A stretch of 64,000 nt of DNA from Streptomyces sp. NBC_01235 (GCF_035989285.1 NZ_CP108513.1:3720001-3784000); one strand, 5' to 3'. Counted from the stretch's first letter, positions 44,608-52,748 are shown. Notes: generated from the sequence alone by a model not told the origin. Program-made: numbers and translations.

Positions 44608-45723
44608 ATGAATAGCGACACATCCACGCGGGAACTGTCAGTGCCGAGTGTGTTATGTCCGTTTCCGGTCACGTACGACGTGTCGGCGGCCCGCAAGGCG
44701 GACGACGACATCGTTGCCTGGGCGCTCAGCCTCGATCTCTTCCCGGGGCAGCGGTCCGAGTTGGACGGCTACCGCTTCGGCACGTTCGCGGCGCTGACGC
44801 ACCCCGACGCGGTCGACCACGATCACCTGATGCTCGCGGCCCGCAACATGACCGCCCTCTTCGCCGCGGACGATCACTACTGTGACGAGGGCATCGAAGG
44901 CGTCCGCCTCGCCATGAGCGCCTCACGGCTCGCGGGTGCGCTGACCGCCCTGGAGAACGGCCCCCGGCTGCCCGACTGCCCCTCGGTCGAGGCCTTCGTC
45001 GGCACCGACCCGGTGACGCGTGCGCTGCGCGAGACCGCGGAACACGTCACACGCCTGGGCGGACCGGCGCAAGTGGGTCGGCTGCGCCACGAGACGATCG
45101 CCACGTTCCTCGCGATGGCGGCCGAAAACGCCTGGCGTATCGCCGGGCACGTTCCCGAGCCCGCCGAGTACCTGGCGCATCGCAAGTACAACGGGGGCAT
45201 GGCCTGTCTCGTACTCATCGATGTCGTCGGCGGCTACGAACTGTCCGTCCGTGACTGGGAAACGCCGGGCGTCCGAGATCTGTCGCTCACAGCCTCACTC
45301 GTGATCATGCTGGTCAACGACCTGTATTCGGTCGCCAAGGAGAGCGCCGACATCGGCAGCCACAGCCTGCCCACCGTGCTGTCCGCACGCCACGGATGGT
45401 CCCTCGAACGGAGCATGTGCGCCACCGCCGAGGTCCACGACGACCTCATGCGCGCGTATCTGCGGCTGGAACCCGAGGTCAGGCGCGAGGCCTCGCCCGA
45501 ACTCGCCCGCTACCTCACCGGACTGCGGCACTGGATGCGGGGAAACCTCGAATGGCACACCCTCACCGGACGCCACAACAATCGCGCGGGACGCCCCACC
45601 CCCAAGACCGGGCCGCTGGGTCCCACCCACGACCGCATCAAGGCCGACGCGCGCTCCTCGGCCGCCGCCGGCGTCTGCCCCCGCTGCGGCGACCGCCACG
45701 ACCCGGCCACCGCGGTCGCGTGA
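44608..45723 (+). CDS. Type I terpene synthase (family 2, 2-methylisoborneol-synthase-like)
   Basis: A 371-residue class I terpene cyclase with both metal motifs: the Asp-rich DDHYCDE (D88 to E94) and the NSE triad NDLYSVAKE (N237, S241, E245), plus a downstream His-Trp element (LRHWMRGNLEWH). The sequence is nearest to bacterial monoterpene-type cyclases of the 2-methylisoborneol group, but no GPP methyltransferase lies beside it. So it probably cyclises GPP or FPP directly; the product is unknown. It ends in CPRCGDRHDPA, a zinc-finger-like C-x-x-C tail unusual for this family. The message may be leaderless. Confidence 0.82.
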   Translation: MNSDTSTRELSVPSVLCPFPVTYDVSAARKADDDIVAWALSLDLFPGQRSELDGYRFGTFAALTHPDAVDHDHLMLAARNMTALFAADDHYCDEGIEGVRLAMSASRLAGALTALENGPRLPDCPSVEAFVGTDPVTRALRETAEHVTRLGGPAQVGRLRHETIATFLAMAAENAWRIAGHVPEPAEYLAHRKYNGGMACLVLIDVVGGYELSVRDWETPGVRDLSLTASLVIMLVNDLYSVAKESADIGSHSLPTVLSARHGWSLERSMCATAEVHDDLMRAYLRLEPEVRREASPELARYLTGLRHWMRGNLEWHTLTGRHNNRAGRPTPKTGPLGPTHDRIKADARSSAAAGVCPRCGDRHDPATAVA

Positions 45724-45739
45724 ACCGACCCGGAGGAGG

Positions 45740-46234
45740 TCAGGGAGCGGAGCCAACCGGCGCCTTCTTGGCGAGGGTGAGCCAGTTGGGCACGTCGACC
45801 TCGACGCACACGGTCTTGCCCGGCGGCGGCTCCCGGTCCACCACCTCCCAGCGGGCGGCGAGCGCGTCGACGAGGAGCAGGCCGCGGTCGGTCTCGTCGA
45901 GGGGGTTCGGTGCGGGTACGGCACCGGGCCCGGGCGGACGCGGCCCACTGCGCGTGTCGGTCACCTCGACCCGCACACTTCCGGGCGGAAAGGAGAGCCG
46001 CAGCTCGAAGTCCCGTCCGGGCACCCGCCCGTGAGTGACGGCGTTGGCGGCCAGCTCGGCGACGATCACCGCGACCGCGTCGGAGACGTCCGTGCCGTGC
46101 GGGATGCCCCAGGCGTGGAGCTGGTGCAGCGCGAGACGCCTTGCCAGGCGGGCGCCACGGGGCGTTGCGCTGAGGCGCTGGGTGAACACACGCACGGTGA
46201 GCAGGGGTTGGGGGGCGGGGTGTGGTGCTGTCAT
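45740..46234 (-). CDS. Anti-sigma-factor-type ATP-binding regulator (GHKL/RsbW-like)
   Basis: A 164-residue protein with a GHKL ATPase fold: N-box VAELAANAVTHG, G1 VEVTDTRSG, G2 DRGLLLVDALA, ending VCVEVDVP. Streptomycetes encode many such proteins that bind and inhibit sigma factors or anti-anti-sigma factors. It is divergent from the XRE/DUF397 locus, a common pairing in this genus. ATG 46234 (MTAPHPAPQP) is chosen since the region upstream lacks conservation-like character. It converges on the terpene synthase with a 16-bp gap. Confidence 0.85.
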   Translation of the reverse strand: MTAPHPAPQPLLTVRVFTQRLSATPRGARLARRLALHQLHAWGIPHGTDVSDAVAVIVAELAANAVTHGRVPGRDFELRLSFPPGSVRVEVTDTRSGPRPPGPGAVPAPNPLDETDRGLLLVDALAARWEVVDREPPPGKTVCVEVDVPNWLTLAKKAPVGSAP

Positions 46235-46360
46235 GGGGCCAATGTGGCGGGCGCGGAGACCGAATCTCCAGGTGGCGTCCGCGTACACCGCGTGAGCGTA
46301 CGCGGTTACGGACTGGACAGTACCGGTGACCGAACGTGACGATGGGCGCGGGAGGTGACC

Positions 46361-46526
46361 ATGGTGGTCGACGGTGAGCCCGAGTCGTCGGACAGTATGC
46401 GAACGTTCGGGGCGGTGGTCCAGGCGTTGCGCGTACATCACGGGCTGAGCAGGGAGGAGTTCGGCAGCAGGGTGGGCTTCTCCAAACACACGGTGGCCTG
46501 TTGCGGCAGATGCGAGGAGACCTATG
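46361..46526 (+). pseudogene. XRE-family regulator, internally deleted
   Basis: GGGAGG precedes ATG 46361. The first 45 residues are a normal XRE helix-turn-helix start (MRTFGAVVQALRVHHGLSRE, then EFGSRVGFSKHTVA). It then jumps to CCGRCEE. In another frame the last bases read RQMRGDL and stop at TGA, overlapping the DUF397 ATG, exactly the usual end of the XRE-DUF5753 partner. About 600 bp coding for the rest of the HTH and the DUF5753 domain are therefore missing, and the frame is shifted. Confidence 0.75.
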
Positions 46527-46823
46527 AACGCGCCCGAACTGGCCTGGTTCAAAAGCAGTTACAGCAGCGGCGGCGACGGCGTAGAGGTCGCCCTGGACTG
46601 GCACAAGTCCAGCCACAGCAGCAGCGCTTCCGGCGACTGCATCGAGGTCGCGCTGGCCTGGCACAAGTCGAGCTACAGCAGCGCGTCCGGGGACGACTGC
46701 GTCGAGGTCGCCACCTGCCCCAGCCAGATCCACGTCCGTGACTCCAAGGACAAGACCAGCGGAGCTCACCTCACCCTCTCCCCCGCCGCGTGGGCCGACT
46801 TCGTGGCCCACGCGGCGGAGTGA
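46524..46823 (+). CDS. DUF397 protein with internally triplicated core motif
   Basis: A 99-residue protein; typical DUF397 proteins have about 60-70. The W-x-KSSYSS-x-x-GD-x-VEVA core appears three times in a row (residues 7-23, 24-43 and 44-63), followed by the usual IHVRDSKD and AAWADFVAHA end. The repeats arose from DNA units of about 51-60 bp. DUF397 proteins partner with XRE-DUF5753 regulators in streptomycetes, as in the BldB/WhiJ-related systems. Here the regulator is broken, so this partner is an orphan. Confidence 0.85.
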   Translation: MNAPELAWFKSSYSSGGDGVEVALDWHKSSHSSSASGDCIEVALAWHKSSYSSASGDDCVEVATCPSQIHVRDSKDKTSGAHLTLSPAAWADFVAHAAE

Positions 46824-46833
46824 GGCGGCCGGA

Positions 46834-47481
46834 CTACTTGCCCGGGCACTCCTTCCAGGCCATGTGGTAGATGGTGCTGAGGTCGCCGTCGGTCGAGTCC
46901 ATCGTCATGAAGCTGACCTTGCTCGGCGACGACGTGCCCGCGTTGACGCGGAGCTCGGTGTTGATGTTGAAGTTGCGCTGAACTCCGCAGGGCGCCCAGA
47001 CCAGTTGGGCCCAGTCGGTGGTGTCGGTCGCCTGCCAGCTGTCGTTGTAGGTGCCGTTGAAGTTGTGGTTCTTGAACACCGTCTGCGACGAGCCCTGGAA
47101 GTAGTACGAGGCCCGCTGCACGGCGTTCGCGCCGGACTGGAGTGAGGCGTAGCCGCGGTAGTCCGCCTTGGCGATGGCGTACGTGAAGCCCGACGGCACG
47201 TGCACGATCAGGTTGAGCTGGCAGTTCTTGCGGAACGCCGTGGGGTTGGAGCTCCCGCCGACCTGGGCGAGGTAGTCGCTGTAGGTCACGGTGAAGGCGG
47301 TGTTGTCCTCGGAGACGGCGACGGCCGCGGTACCGGCCGGACAGCCGGAGCCGTTCACCGTGGCGACGTCGATGACGATCTTGTCCGGGGGCGGGTCGAC
47401 GAACGAGGACGGGTTGTGTGCGGGTATCGCCGCGGTGACGAGCGCGGCGACCGCACCGCCCAGGAGCAGCCCACTTGCCAT
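46834..47481 (-). CDS. Secreted DUF4360 protein
   Basis: A 215-residue secreted protein: signal peptide in the first 22 residues (MASGLLLGGAVAALVTAAIP), then a beta-rich domain with paired Cys (GSGCPAGT, FRKNCQL, WAPCGVQR, WKECPGK) and FKNHNFNGTYNDSW, matching DUF4360. Function unknown; fungal and bacterial members are secreted. ATG 47481 is preferred because AAGGAGA lies at the right distance, whereas the ATG 6 bp upstream abuts the ribosome site. Confidence 0.82.
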   Translation of the reverse strand: MASGLLLGGAVAALVTAAIPAHNPSSFVDPPPDKIVIDVATVNGSGCPAGTAAVAVSEDNTAFTVTYSDYLAQVGGSSNPTAFRKNCQLNLIVHVPSGFTYAIAKADYRGYASLQSGANAVQRASYYFQGSSQTVFKNHNFNGTYNDSWQATDTTDWAQLVWAPCGVQRNFNINTELRVNAGTSSPSKVSFMTMDSTDGDLSTIYHMAWKECPGK

Positions 47482-47636
47482 GGTCATTCTCCTTGGTTCA
47501 AGGGAACTCCTGTGGAGTTCCTGTGAAGAACTGGGGGGGCGATCGCATCGTAGAGAGGCCACCGGGGCGCGCCCAGGTCGAACTCCGGCCATTCACCCAG
47601 TCCCGTTCACACACCTCCCAGTCCCTGTCGGCCCCG

Positions 47637-49253
47637 TCAGGACACGAGCGGCTGCTCCTCCGACTCGGCCAGCTTCACGGTGCACAGGCCGCCGCGCTCG
47701 GTCTTCACGTCCACCACCTCGAGCTGCGTGCCCGGCAGCAGGATGAACTCCTCCTCGTCGGTGAACGCGGAGAAACTGCGGATGCCCACGGCTCGACGGG
47801 GTTGCACCTCGAAGAGGGTCCGCTTGCCGCGGCTGCCGAGGAACGCCCGTGCCACGCTGAACTTGGACGTGCACGACGACACGCCCCACCAGGTCACGGT
47901 CCGTCCGAGCGGGTACTGCGCACGCATGTCCAGCGACACGCCACGCCACAACGACTCGGTGCGGGCGGGAAGTTGCGACACCGCCGAGAACAGCAGCCGC
48001 AGATACGGCAGGTAGGGGACGACCTTCGTCCGGTCCGGGGCACGCAGAATGGCGTTGATCTCCCGGTAGAACGCGGACTCGCAGGTGTAGAGATAGAGGG
48101 CGGCGATCGCGTCGGCGGACAGGTCGCCGGCCACTTCGTCCACCCGCCGCTTGCCGAACTCGTGCGACCGCTGGACGTGCCGGTCGAGGCCGGACAGCAG
48201 TGCGGCGACCGGGGAGACGGCGTCACGGAAGTCCATGACCGGGGTGTCGAACACCCCGGTGATCGCGGGGAGGACGAGCCCCTCGTCCTTGACGCTGGAA
48301 AGCCGCTCCAGGTACAGCTGGTGCAGTTCCATGGTGGACGCGATGAACGCGCCCATGCGTTCGGCGGTGCCGCCGTCCGTCCCGTCGGCCTGCGCCGCGA
48401 ACTTGTCCCAGCCCTTGCTCGGCAGCCAGTCGATCTCGTCGACGCCCAGGGCCGCGAGGGCCGCGTTCACCGTTCCGAAATGGTCGCCCTCGCAGAAGAC
48501 GTCGCCCTGCGCCGCGGGGTTGGGGTGGTCGATGTGCCGGACCTCGACGTCGGGGTACTTCGCCTGAAGCCGCAGGACGACCTTCTTCAGGTTGCGCGCG
48601 TGCGCTCCCCACCACGCGAAGACGACGGCACGGTCCTCGGGGTCGGCGTTCTGCTTCGCCTTGAGGATCTCCTCGACGATGCGCTCGGCGACCGGACGCC
48701 AGAACGCGGTGTGCGGGTCGGCTCCCCTGGGCCCGTCGCTGCTGGCGGTGAGGGCCGCGTTCAGCAGCAGCACACCCTGGGTGAGCATCGCCTGGAACCA
48801 CTCCGGCGGCTGGACGGTGTCCTGCTTCTTCAACAGCGCGCGCACGTCGGCGATCGGCGTCTTCTTGGGGATGCCGTACTTCCACATCGCCGCCGCCTTG
48901 ATGATGCAGCGGATGCTGACGACCCGGCCGAACTGACTGTCCGTCCAGTCGTGGAAGGTGTTGTCGAACATGGCGATGCCGGTGGCGCTCTCCGGCCGCG
49001 GGTAGGGGTTCTGGCCGAAGACGACGACCTTCCACTTGTGCGGCGGGTTGGGCTTGAGCGCCTGGAAGGTCAGTTCGCGCACGGGAACGACCTCCGGGCT
49101 GCGGCCCGGGCCGATGAACGCGGCCGCGTCCGGCTGTGCCTCGATGACCGGCTTCAGCAACGGAAGCCACGGTTCGCCGCCGCCCTTGAAGAGCTCGGCG
49201 AGGGCCAGCGGATCGGACGGGTCGTGCTGGTCAGGGGTGTTGACATCGCTCAT
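47637..49253 (-). CDS. Uracil-DNA-glycosylase-like / ADP-ribosyltransferase fusion protein
   Basis: A 538-residue two-domain protein. Residues about 20-275 match family 1 uracil-DNA glycosylase: motif A GQNPYPRPESATGI (80-93; N82 in place of the catalytic Asp of GQDPYH), GVLLLNAALT (160-169), VVFAWWGAHA and the His motif HPNPAAQGD (H243) followed by CEGDHFGTVNAAL. Residues about 295-538 are a mono-ADP-ribosyltransferase of the R-S-E class: YLYTCESAFYREIN (387-400), LWRGVS (R437), WWGVSSCTSKF (S-T-S strand, 455-465) and TDEEEFILLPG (E500-x-E502). No signal peptide. TAGCCT ends 7 bp before ATG 49253, so the message may be leaderless. A macrodomain gene is divergent, 114 bp away. A role in modifying DNA or a DNA-linked target, countered by the macrodomain, is inferred. 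Confidence 0.8.
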   Translation of the reverse strand: MSDVNTPDQHDPSDPLALAELFKGGGEPWLPLLKPVIEAQPDAAAFIGPGRSPEVVPVRELTFQALKPNPPHKWKVVVFGQNPYPRPESATGIAMFDNTFHDWTDSQFGRVVSIRCIIKAAAMWKYGIPKKTPIADVRALLKKQDTVQPPEWFQAMLTQGVLLLNAALTASSDGPRGADPHTAFWRPVAERIVEEILKAKQNADPEDRAVVFAWWGAHARNLKKVVLRLQAKYPDVEVRHIDHPNPAAQGDVFCEGDHFGTVNAALAALGVDEIDWLPSKGWDKFAAQADGTDGGTAERMGAFIASTMELHQLYLERLSSVKDEGLVLPAITGVFDTPVMDFRDAVSPVAALLSGLDRHVQRSHEFGKRRVDEVAGDLSADAIAALYLYTCESAFYREINAILRAPDRTKVVPYLPYLRLLFSAVSQLPARTESLWRGVSLDMRAQYPLGRTVTWWGVSSCTSKFSVARAFLGSRGKRTLFEVQPRRAVGIRSFSAFTDEEEFILLPGTQLEVVDVKTERGGLCTVKLAESEEQPLVS

Positions 49254-49367
49254 GGCCGGGAGGCTAGCAGCGGGGTACGACAACCCGATCTCTCTCAACC
49301 GCGTTGTCAGTGGGGCACTGTAGCGTCGTGATCGGTGGAAGGACCGTTTCTCACGTGGGAGTGCACT

Positions 49368-50045
49368 ATGACCGTCAACCGCGAACAGGCTCCGCTCAAG
49401 GTCGTGTTGACCGACATCAACACGAAGGTGGTCGAGGCCTGGCAGGCGGCGTTCGCCGACACCCCCGAGATCGAGATCCGCAAGGGCTCGATCCTCGACG
49501 AGGACGTCGACGCCTGGGTGAGCCCGACCAACTCGCGGGGCCTGATGAACGGCGGGGTCGACGCGGCCATCAAGCGCCACCTCGGAGCGGGCATCCAACT
49601 GCGCGTGCAGCGGGCGATCCGCGACCGGTTCGAGGGAAGGCTCCCGGTGGGCAGCGCGGTGTGCGTCCCGTCCGGGGCGGTCAACCCGAAGTACCTGATC
49701 TCGACGCCGACGATGGAGACGTCCTCGCAGAACGTGAGCGAGACCCTGAACGTGGCCCTGGCCTGCGCCGCCGCGTTCCAGGCGATCCACCAGCGCAACG
49801 AGGAGGCTGCGGGCAGCATCGGGTCGGTGGCACTGGTCGGCATGGGCGCCCACACCGGCCGGGTACCGGCACGGGTGTGCGCCAACCTGATGTGGACGGG
49901 CTACACGCTCTTCAACGACCACCGCTTCGATGACTACGACGACCTGCGCGCCACGATCGTCGCGCAACTCGACGACATAGAGAGCGCGCCCGCCGAGACG
50001 CGGGTGCGCATCACACCGCCCAAGCGCTCCGCCTCCCGCCGCTGA
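49368..50045 (+). CDS. Macrodomain protein (ADP-ribose-binding or hydrolase)
   Basis: A 225-residue single macrodomain. The ADP-ribose pocket is visible: VVLTDINTKVV, GSILDEDVDAWVSPTN, SRGLMNGGVDAAIKRHLG (57-73, the N-x-x-x-x-M-x-GG-V-D loop) and the phosphate loop ALVGMGAHTGRVP (155-167). Macrodomains bind ADP-ribose and many remove it from proteins or nucleic acids. GGGAG lies before ATG 49368; GTG 49335 is a possible longer start. Its place opposite an ADP-ribosyltransferase gene makes it the probable antidote or eraser. Confidence 0.85.
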   Translation: MTVNREQAPLKVVLTDINTKVVEAWQAAFADTPEIEIRKGSILDEDVDAWVSPTNSRGLMNGGVDAAIKRHLGAGIQLRVQRAIRDRFEGRLPVGSAVCVPSGAVNPKYLISTPTMETSSQNVSETLNVALACAAAFQAIHQRNEEAAGSIGSVALVGMGAHTGRVPARVCANLMWTGYTLFNDHRFDDYDDLRATIVAQLDDIESAPAETRVRITPPKRSASRR

Positions 50046-50169
50046 CCGGACTCCACGCGGCGCGATGCCCGAACTCGCGGTGAAACACCGGTAGTTGACC
50101 GTTGCATCCCCAGGTCCCGCACAGCCCCGCATTAAGGATTTCCTCAGATACGCCCCTAGCTTCATCGGC

Positions 50170-51018
50170 ATGACGGGAAACACCGAGCACCACAACGAGA
50201 CCCTCGACTCCGACGACAACCAGCCCGGCAAACACCGGCTCGACAAGTCCATGAAGCGGCGCCGCGTCCTGATCGGCGGCACCGCGGTCGCCGCCGCCGG
50301 CGGCCTCGCCGTCGCCGGGTTCGCCTCGGCCGACACCATCAGCGGGGAGACGGCGGCGTCCGCCGAGGCCGAGGCCTCGACGAGCGCGTCCGCGACCAGC
50401 GGCGTCTGCACCCTCAACGCCGAGGTCACCGAGGGCCCCTACTCCCTCGACGGCGCCCTCGTCCGCGAGGACATCCGGGAGGACAAGGAGGGCTTCGAGG
50501 TCCAGTACACCTTCACGGTCGTCGACCAGGCCAACGACTGTGCGCCGCTCGCCGACGCACTGGTCGAGATCTGGCACTGCGATGCCCTGGGCGAGTACTC
50601 CGGCTTCGTCGGCGGCAACGGACACCAGGAGGAGGACAACGGCACCTTCCTGCGCGGCGGTCGGATGACCGACGCGAACGGCCAGTGCAGCATCACCTCG
50701 ATCTGGCCCGGCCACTACGTCTCCCGCGCCGTCCACGTCCACATGCGGGTGCACACGGAAGTGACGCTCACCGACGACTCGTACACCGGCGGCGACATCA
50801 TCCACACCGGTCAGCTCTTCTTCGACCCCGACATCAACGAGGAGATCCAGGCCACCTCGCCGTACTCCACGAACACCACCAAGGAGACGGCCCTGGCCGA
50901 CGACAGCATCTACGACGACGGAGGCGCCGCCTCCGGCCTCCTCACCCTGACCGCCCTCGGCTCCAGCGTGTCCGACGGCTACAAGGCGACGCTGACCGTG
51001 GGCGTCGACTCCGCCTGA
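50170..51018 (+). CDS. Secreted intradiol ring-cleavage dioxygenase (second copy)
   Basis: A 282-residue paralogue of the protein at 43480-44247: Tat signal KRRRVLIGGTAVAAAGG, then TEGPYSLDGALVREDI, WPGHYVSRAVHVHMRVH (metal ligands) and HTGQLFFDPDI. Both share the end block DDSIYDDGGAASGLLTLTAL. No ribosome site is seen at ATG 50170, while TAGCTT (50156-50161) is at leaderless distance. It may act on secreted or environmental catechols. Confidence 0.88.
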   Translation: MTGNTEHHNETLDSDDNQPGKHRLDKSMKRRRVLIGGTAVAAAGGLAVAGFASADTISGETAASAEAEASTSASATSGVCTLNAEVTEGPYSLDGALVREDIREDKEGFEVQYTFTVVDQANDCAPLADALVEIWHCDALGEYSGFVGGNGHQEEDNGTFLRGGRMTDANGQCSITSIWPGHYVSRAVHVHMRVHTEVTLTDDSYTGGDIIHTGQLFFDPDINEEIQATSPYSTNTTKETALADDSIYDDGGAASGLLTLTALGSSVSDGYKATLTVGVDSA

Positions 51019-51026
51019 TCACGCCG

Positions 51027-51070
51027 GTGCCGGGCCGCTGCTCCTCGGCGGAAGAGCGGCGACCCGGCAC
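51027..51070. terminator. Bidirectional terminator after dioxygenase 2
   Basis: GTGCCGGG and CCCGGCAC form an 8-bp outer stem, extended by CCGCT/AGCGG, between convergent genes. Confidence 0.7.
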
Positions 51071-51081
51071 CACGTGGAGCA

Positions 51082-51543
51082 CTACGGGTTCTCCCAGGCC
51101 GCGGGTTCCGCCGCCAGTTCCTTCACCGGGGCCGGCAGCGCGTCCGCCGCGATGTCGGCGATCGTGACGCCCTCGAGGATCCGCCGCACGTTCGCCCGCA
51201 GCGCGATCCACAGCGGGAGCAGGGGCTGCGCGGAGCCCGTGTACGTCAGGCCCGTCGGACGTTCGCCGCGTACGGAGACGATCGGGCCGTCCACCGCCCT
51301 GATCACGTCCGCGACCGTGATCGCGGACGGGTCGCGGGCCAGCCGGTAGCCGCCGCCTCCGCCGCGCCGGCTGTCGACGATCCCGCCGCGCCGCAGGTCG
51401 CCGAGGATCCCCTCCAGGAACTTGTGCGGAATGTCCTGCACGGTGGCGATGGACTCCGCCTTCACCGGGTCGCCGCCACCCTGCCGTACGGCGAGCTCCA
51501 GTACCGCCCGTACCGCGTAGTCCGCCCGTGCCGAGATCCTCAT
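51082..51543 (-). CDS. Rrf2 family transcriptional regulator
   Basis: A 153-residue Rrf2 protein: MRISARADYAVRAVLELAV start, winged helix with IPHKFLEGILGDLRRGGIV and the wing GGGGGYRLARDPSAITVADV. It lacks the three Cys that bind Fe-S in IscR/NsrR, so sensing is by another route (as in CymR). The start overlaps the esterase-family stop by ATGA, making it the second gene of that operon. Confidence 0.88.
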   Translation of the reverse strand: MRISARADYAVRAVLELAVRQGGGDPVKAESIATVQDIPHKFLEGILGDLRRGGIVDSRRGGGGGYRLARDPSAITVADVIRAVDGPIVSVRGERPTGLTYTGSAQPLLPLWIALRANVRRILEGVTIADIAADALPAPVKELAAEPAAWENP

Positions 51544-52745
51544 GGCCCCATTGTGGCGTCCTTGACGAACACGATCCCGTCGGTGCCTGCCACGTGGGCC
51601 GGATCGAGCGGGGAGTAGCCGAACCAGGGGGACACTCGGGCAGCGGGCGTCATGTCGGCGAGGGCGGTGGCCAGTCGGCGGGCGTCGACGATGCAACGCT
51701 CCTCCGGGAGCGCGTACAGCAGCCCCTCGACGGTGTCCGGGGGCGGGGTGTCCACCCCCTGGTGGCGGATCGTGCCGAGGGCCGTGGCCAGGAAGGCGTA
51801 CCCCTGACCCAGGTGGGCGCTGACGATCGCGCCGGCGCTCCACCATTCCACCGGCAGGCCGCCCATCCGCATCGTGCTCTTGTTCCGCTGGAGGTGGCCG
51901 TTGTGGGCGTTCACCAGCGTCGGGCCCCGTTCGGCGAGGGCGAGCAGGTTGGCGGCCATCATCGAATCCCGCACGCCGAGCAGCCTCGCCATGCGGCTCG
52001 GTGACGTGTCGGCCATCCAGAAGTGGTAGCGCAACAGCCCGGTGGCGGTGCGCCCGTACAGGCGTGCCCGGTGCCAGTCCTCCCGTGAGGACGCCGCGAT
52101 CAGGTGTGGCGTCTGCGCGTCGAGCAGGGCCACCAGGTCATCGGCGAGCAGCCGCAGCCGTTGGGCGTCGGGCGTCTGCCCCACGGACCGGGACGGGTCC
52201 GTCATCGCGGCGGGATCGGTCCACCGGTCGTCGGCGCCGAGCAGACGGTCGAGCGTTTCCGCGGTGCAGGGCAGCAGGTCGGCGTCGGCCCAGGCGGTGA
52301 GGTAGGCGTGGAGTTCGGTGAGGGCCTGCCGAGGGCTCGCGGCGCCGGTGATCTCCAGCGGGCCGTCGAAACCGGCGAAGCGGAGCTGCTGCGACGCGGG
52401 CCGGCCGTCGTTGTACGCGCGCATCCAGCGCACCAGATCACGGTTGGCCGCGAAGGCGCCCCACTCGTGGCTGAAGCCGCGCTCCATGACCTCGTCGAGG
52501 GTGCCCGTGCCCGAGGTGACGTAGTCGTCCACGACCAGGCCCATCATGCAGTCGCTCTCGATCGCGATCGTCCGGTAGCGCTCCTGCTCGACGAGTTGCC
52601 GGAAGAGATCGTTTCGCAGGGTGAGCAGAACGTCCTCGCCGTGGGTGGGCTCGCCCAGGGCGAGCAGCCGCGGCCTGACGGGGAGCAACCCCATGACGGC
52701 AGCGGGGTCGATGACATGGGCGGCGTCTGTGATACCAGCAGTCAT
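51540..52745 (-). CDS. Erythromycin esterase family protein
   Basis: A 401-residue protein with the family core LALGEPTHGEDVLL (E32, H35), IAIESDCMMGLVVDDYV and NAHNGHLQRNKSTM. Members include EreA/EreB, which open the macrolide lactone ring by metal-independent hydrolysis, and many relatives of unknown role in antibiotic producers. ATG 52745 abuts a perfect dyad shared with the divergent regulator, suggesting drug-induced control. Resistance is possible but not proven. Confidence 0.85.
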   Translation of the reverse strand: MTAGITDAAHVIDPAAVMGLLPVRPRLLALGEPTHGEDVLLTLRNDLFRQLVEQERYRTIAIESDCMMGLVVDDYVTSGTGTLDEVMERGFSHEWGAFAANRDLVRWMRAYNDGRPASQQLRFAGFDGPLEITGAASPRQALTELHAYLTAWADADLLPCTAETLDRLLGADDRWTDPAAMTDPSRSVGQTPDAQRLRLLADDLVALLDAQTPHLIAASSREDWHRARLYGRTATGLLRYHFWMADTSPSRMARLLGVRDSMMAANLLALAERGPTLVNAHNGHLQRNKSTMRMGGLPVEWWSAGAIVSAHLGQGYAFLATALGTIRHQGVDTPPPDTVEGLLYALPEERCIVDARRLATALADMTPAARVSPWFGYSPLDPAHVAGTDGIVFVKDATMGP

Positions 52746-52748
52746 ACC

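Noticed and set aside
51540..52745. Firm call of macrolide resistance (ere)
   Set aside because: Family motifs are present, but most actinobacterial members have unknown substrates, so only the family is claimed.
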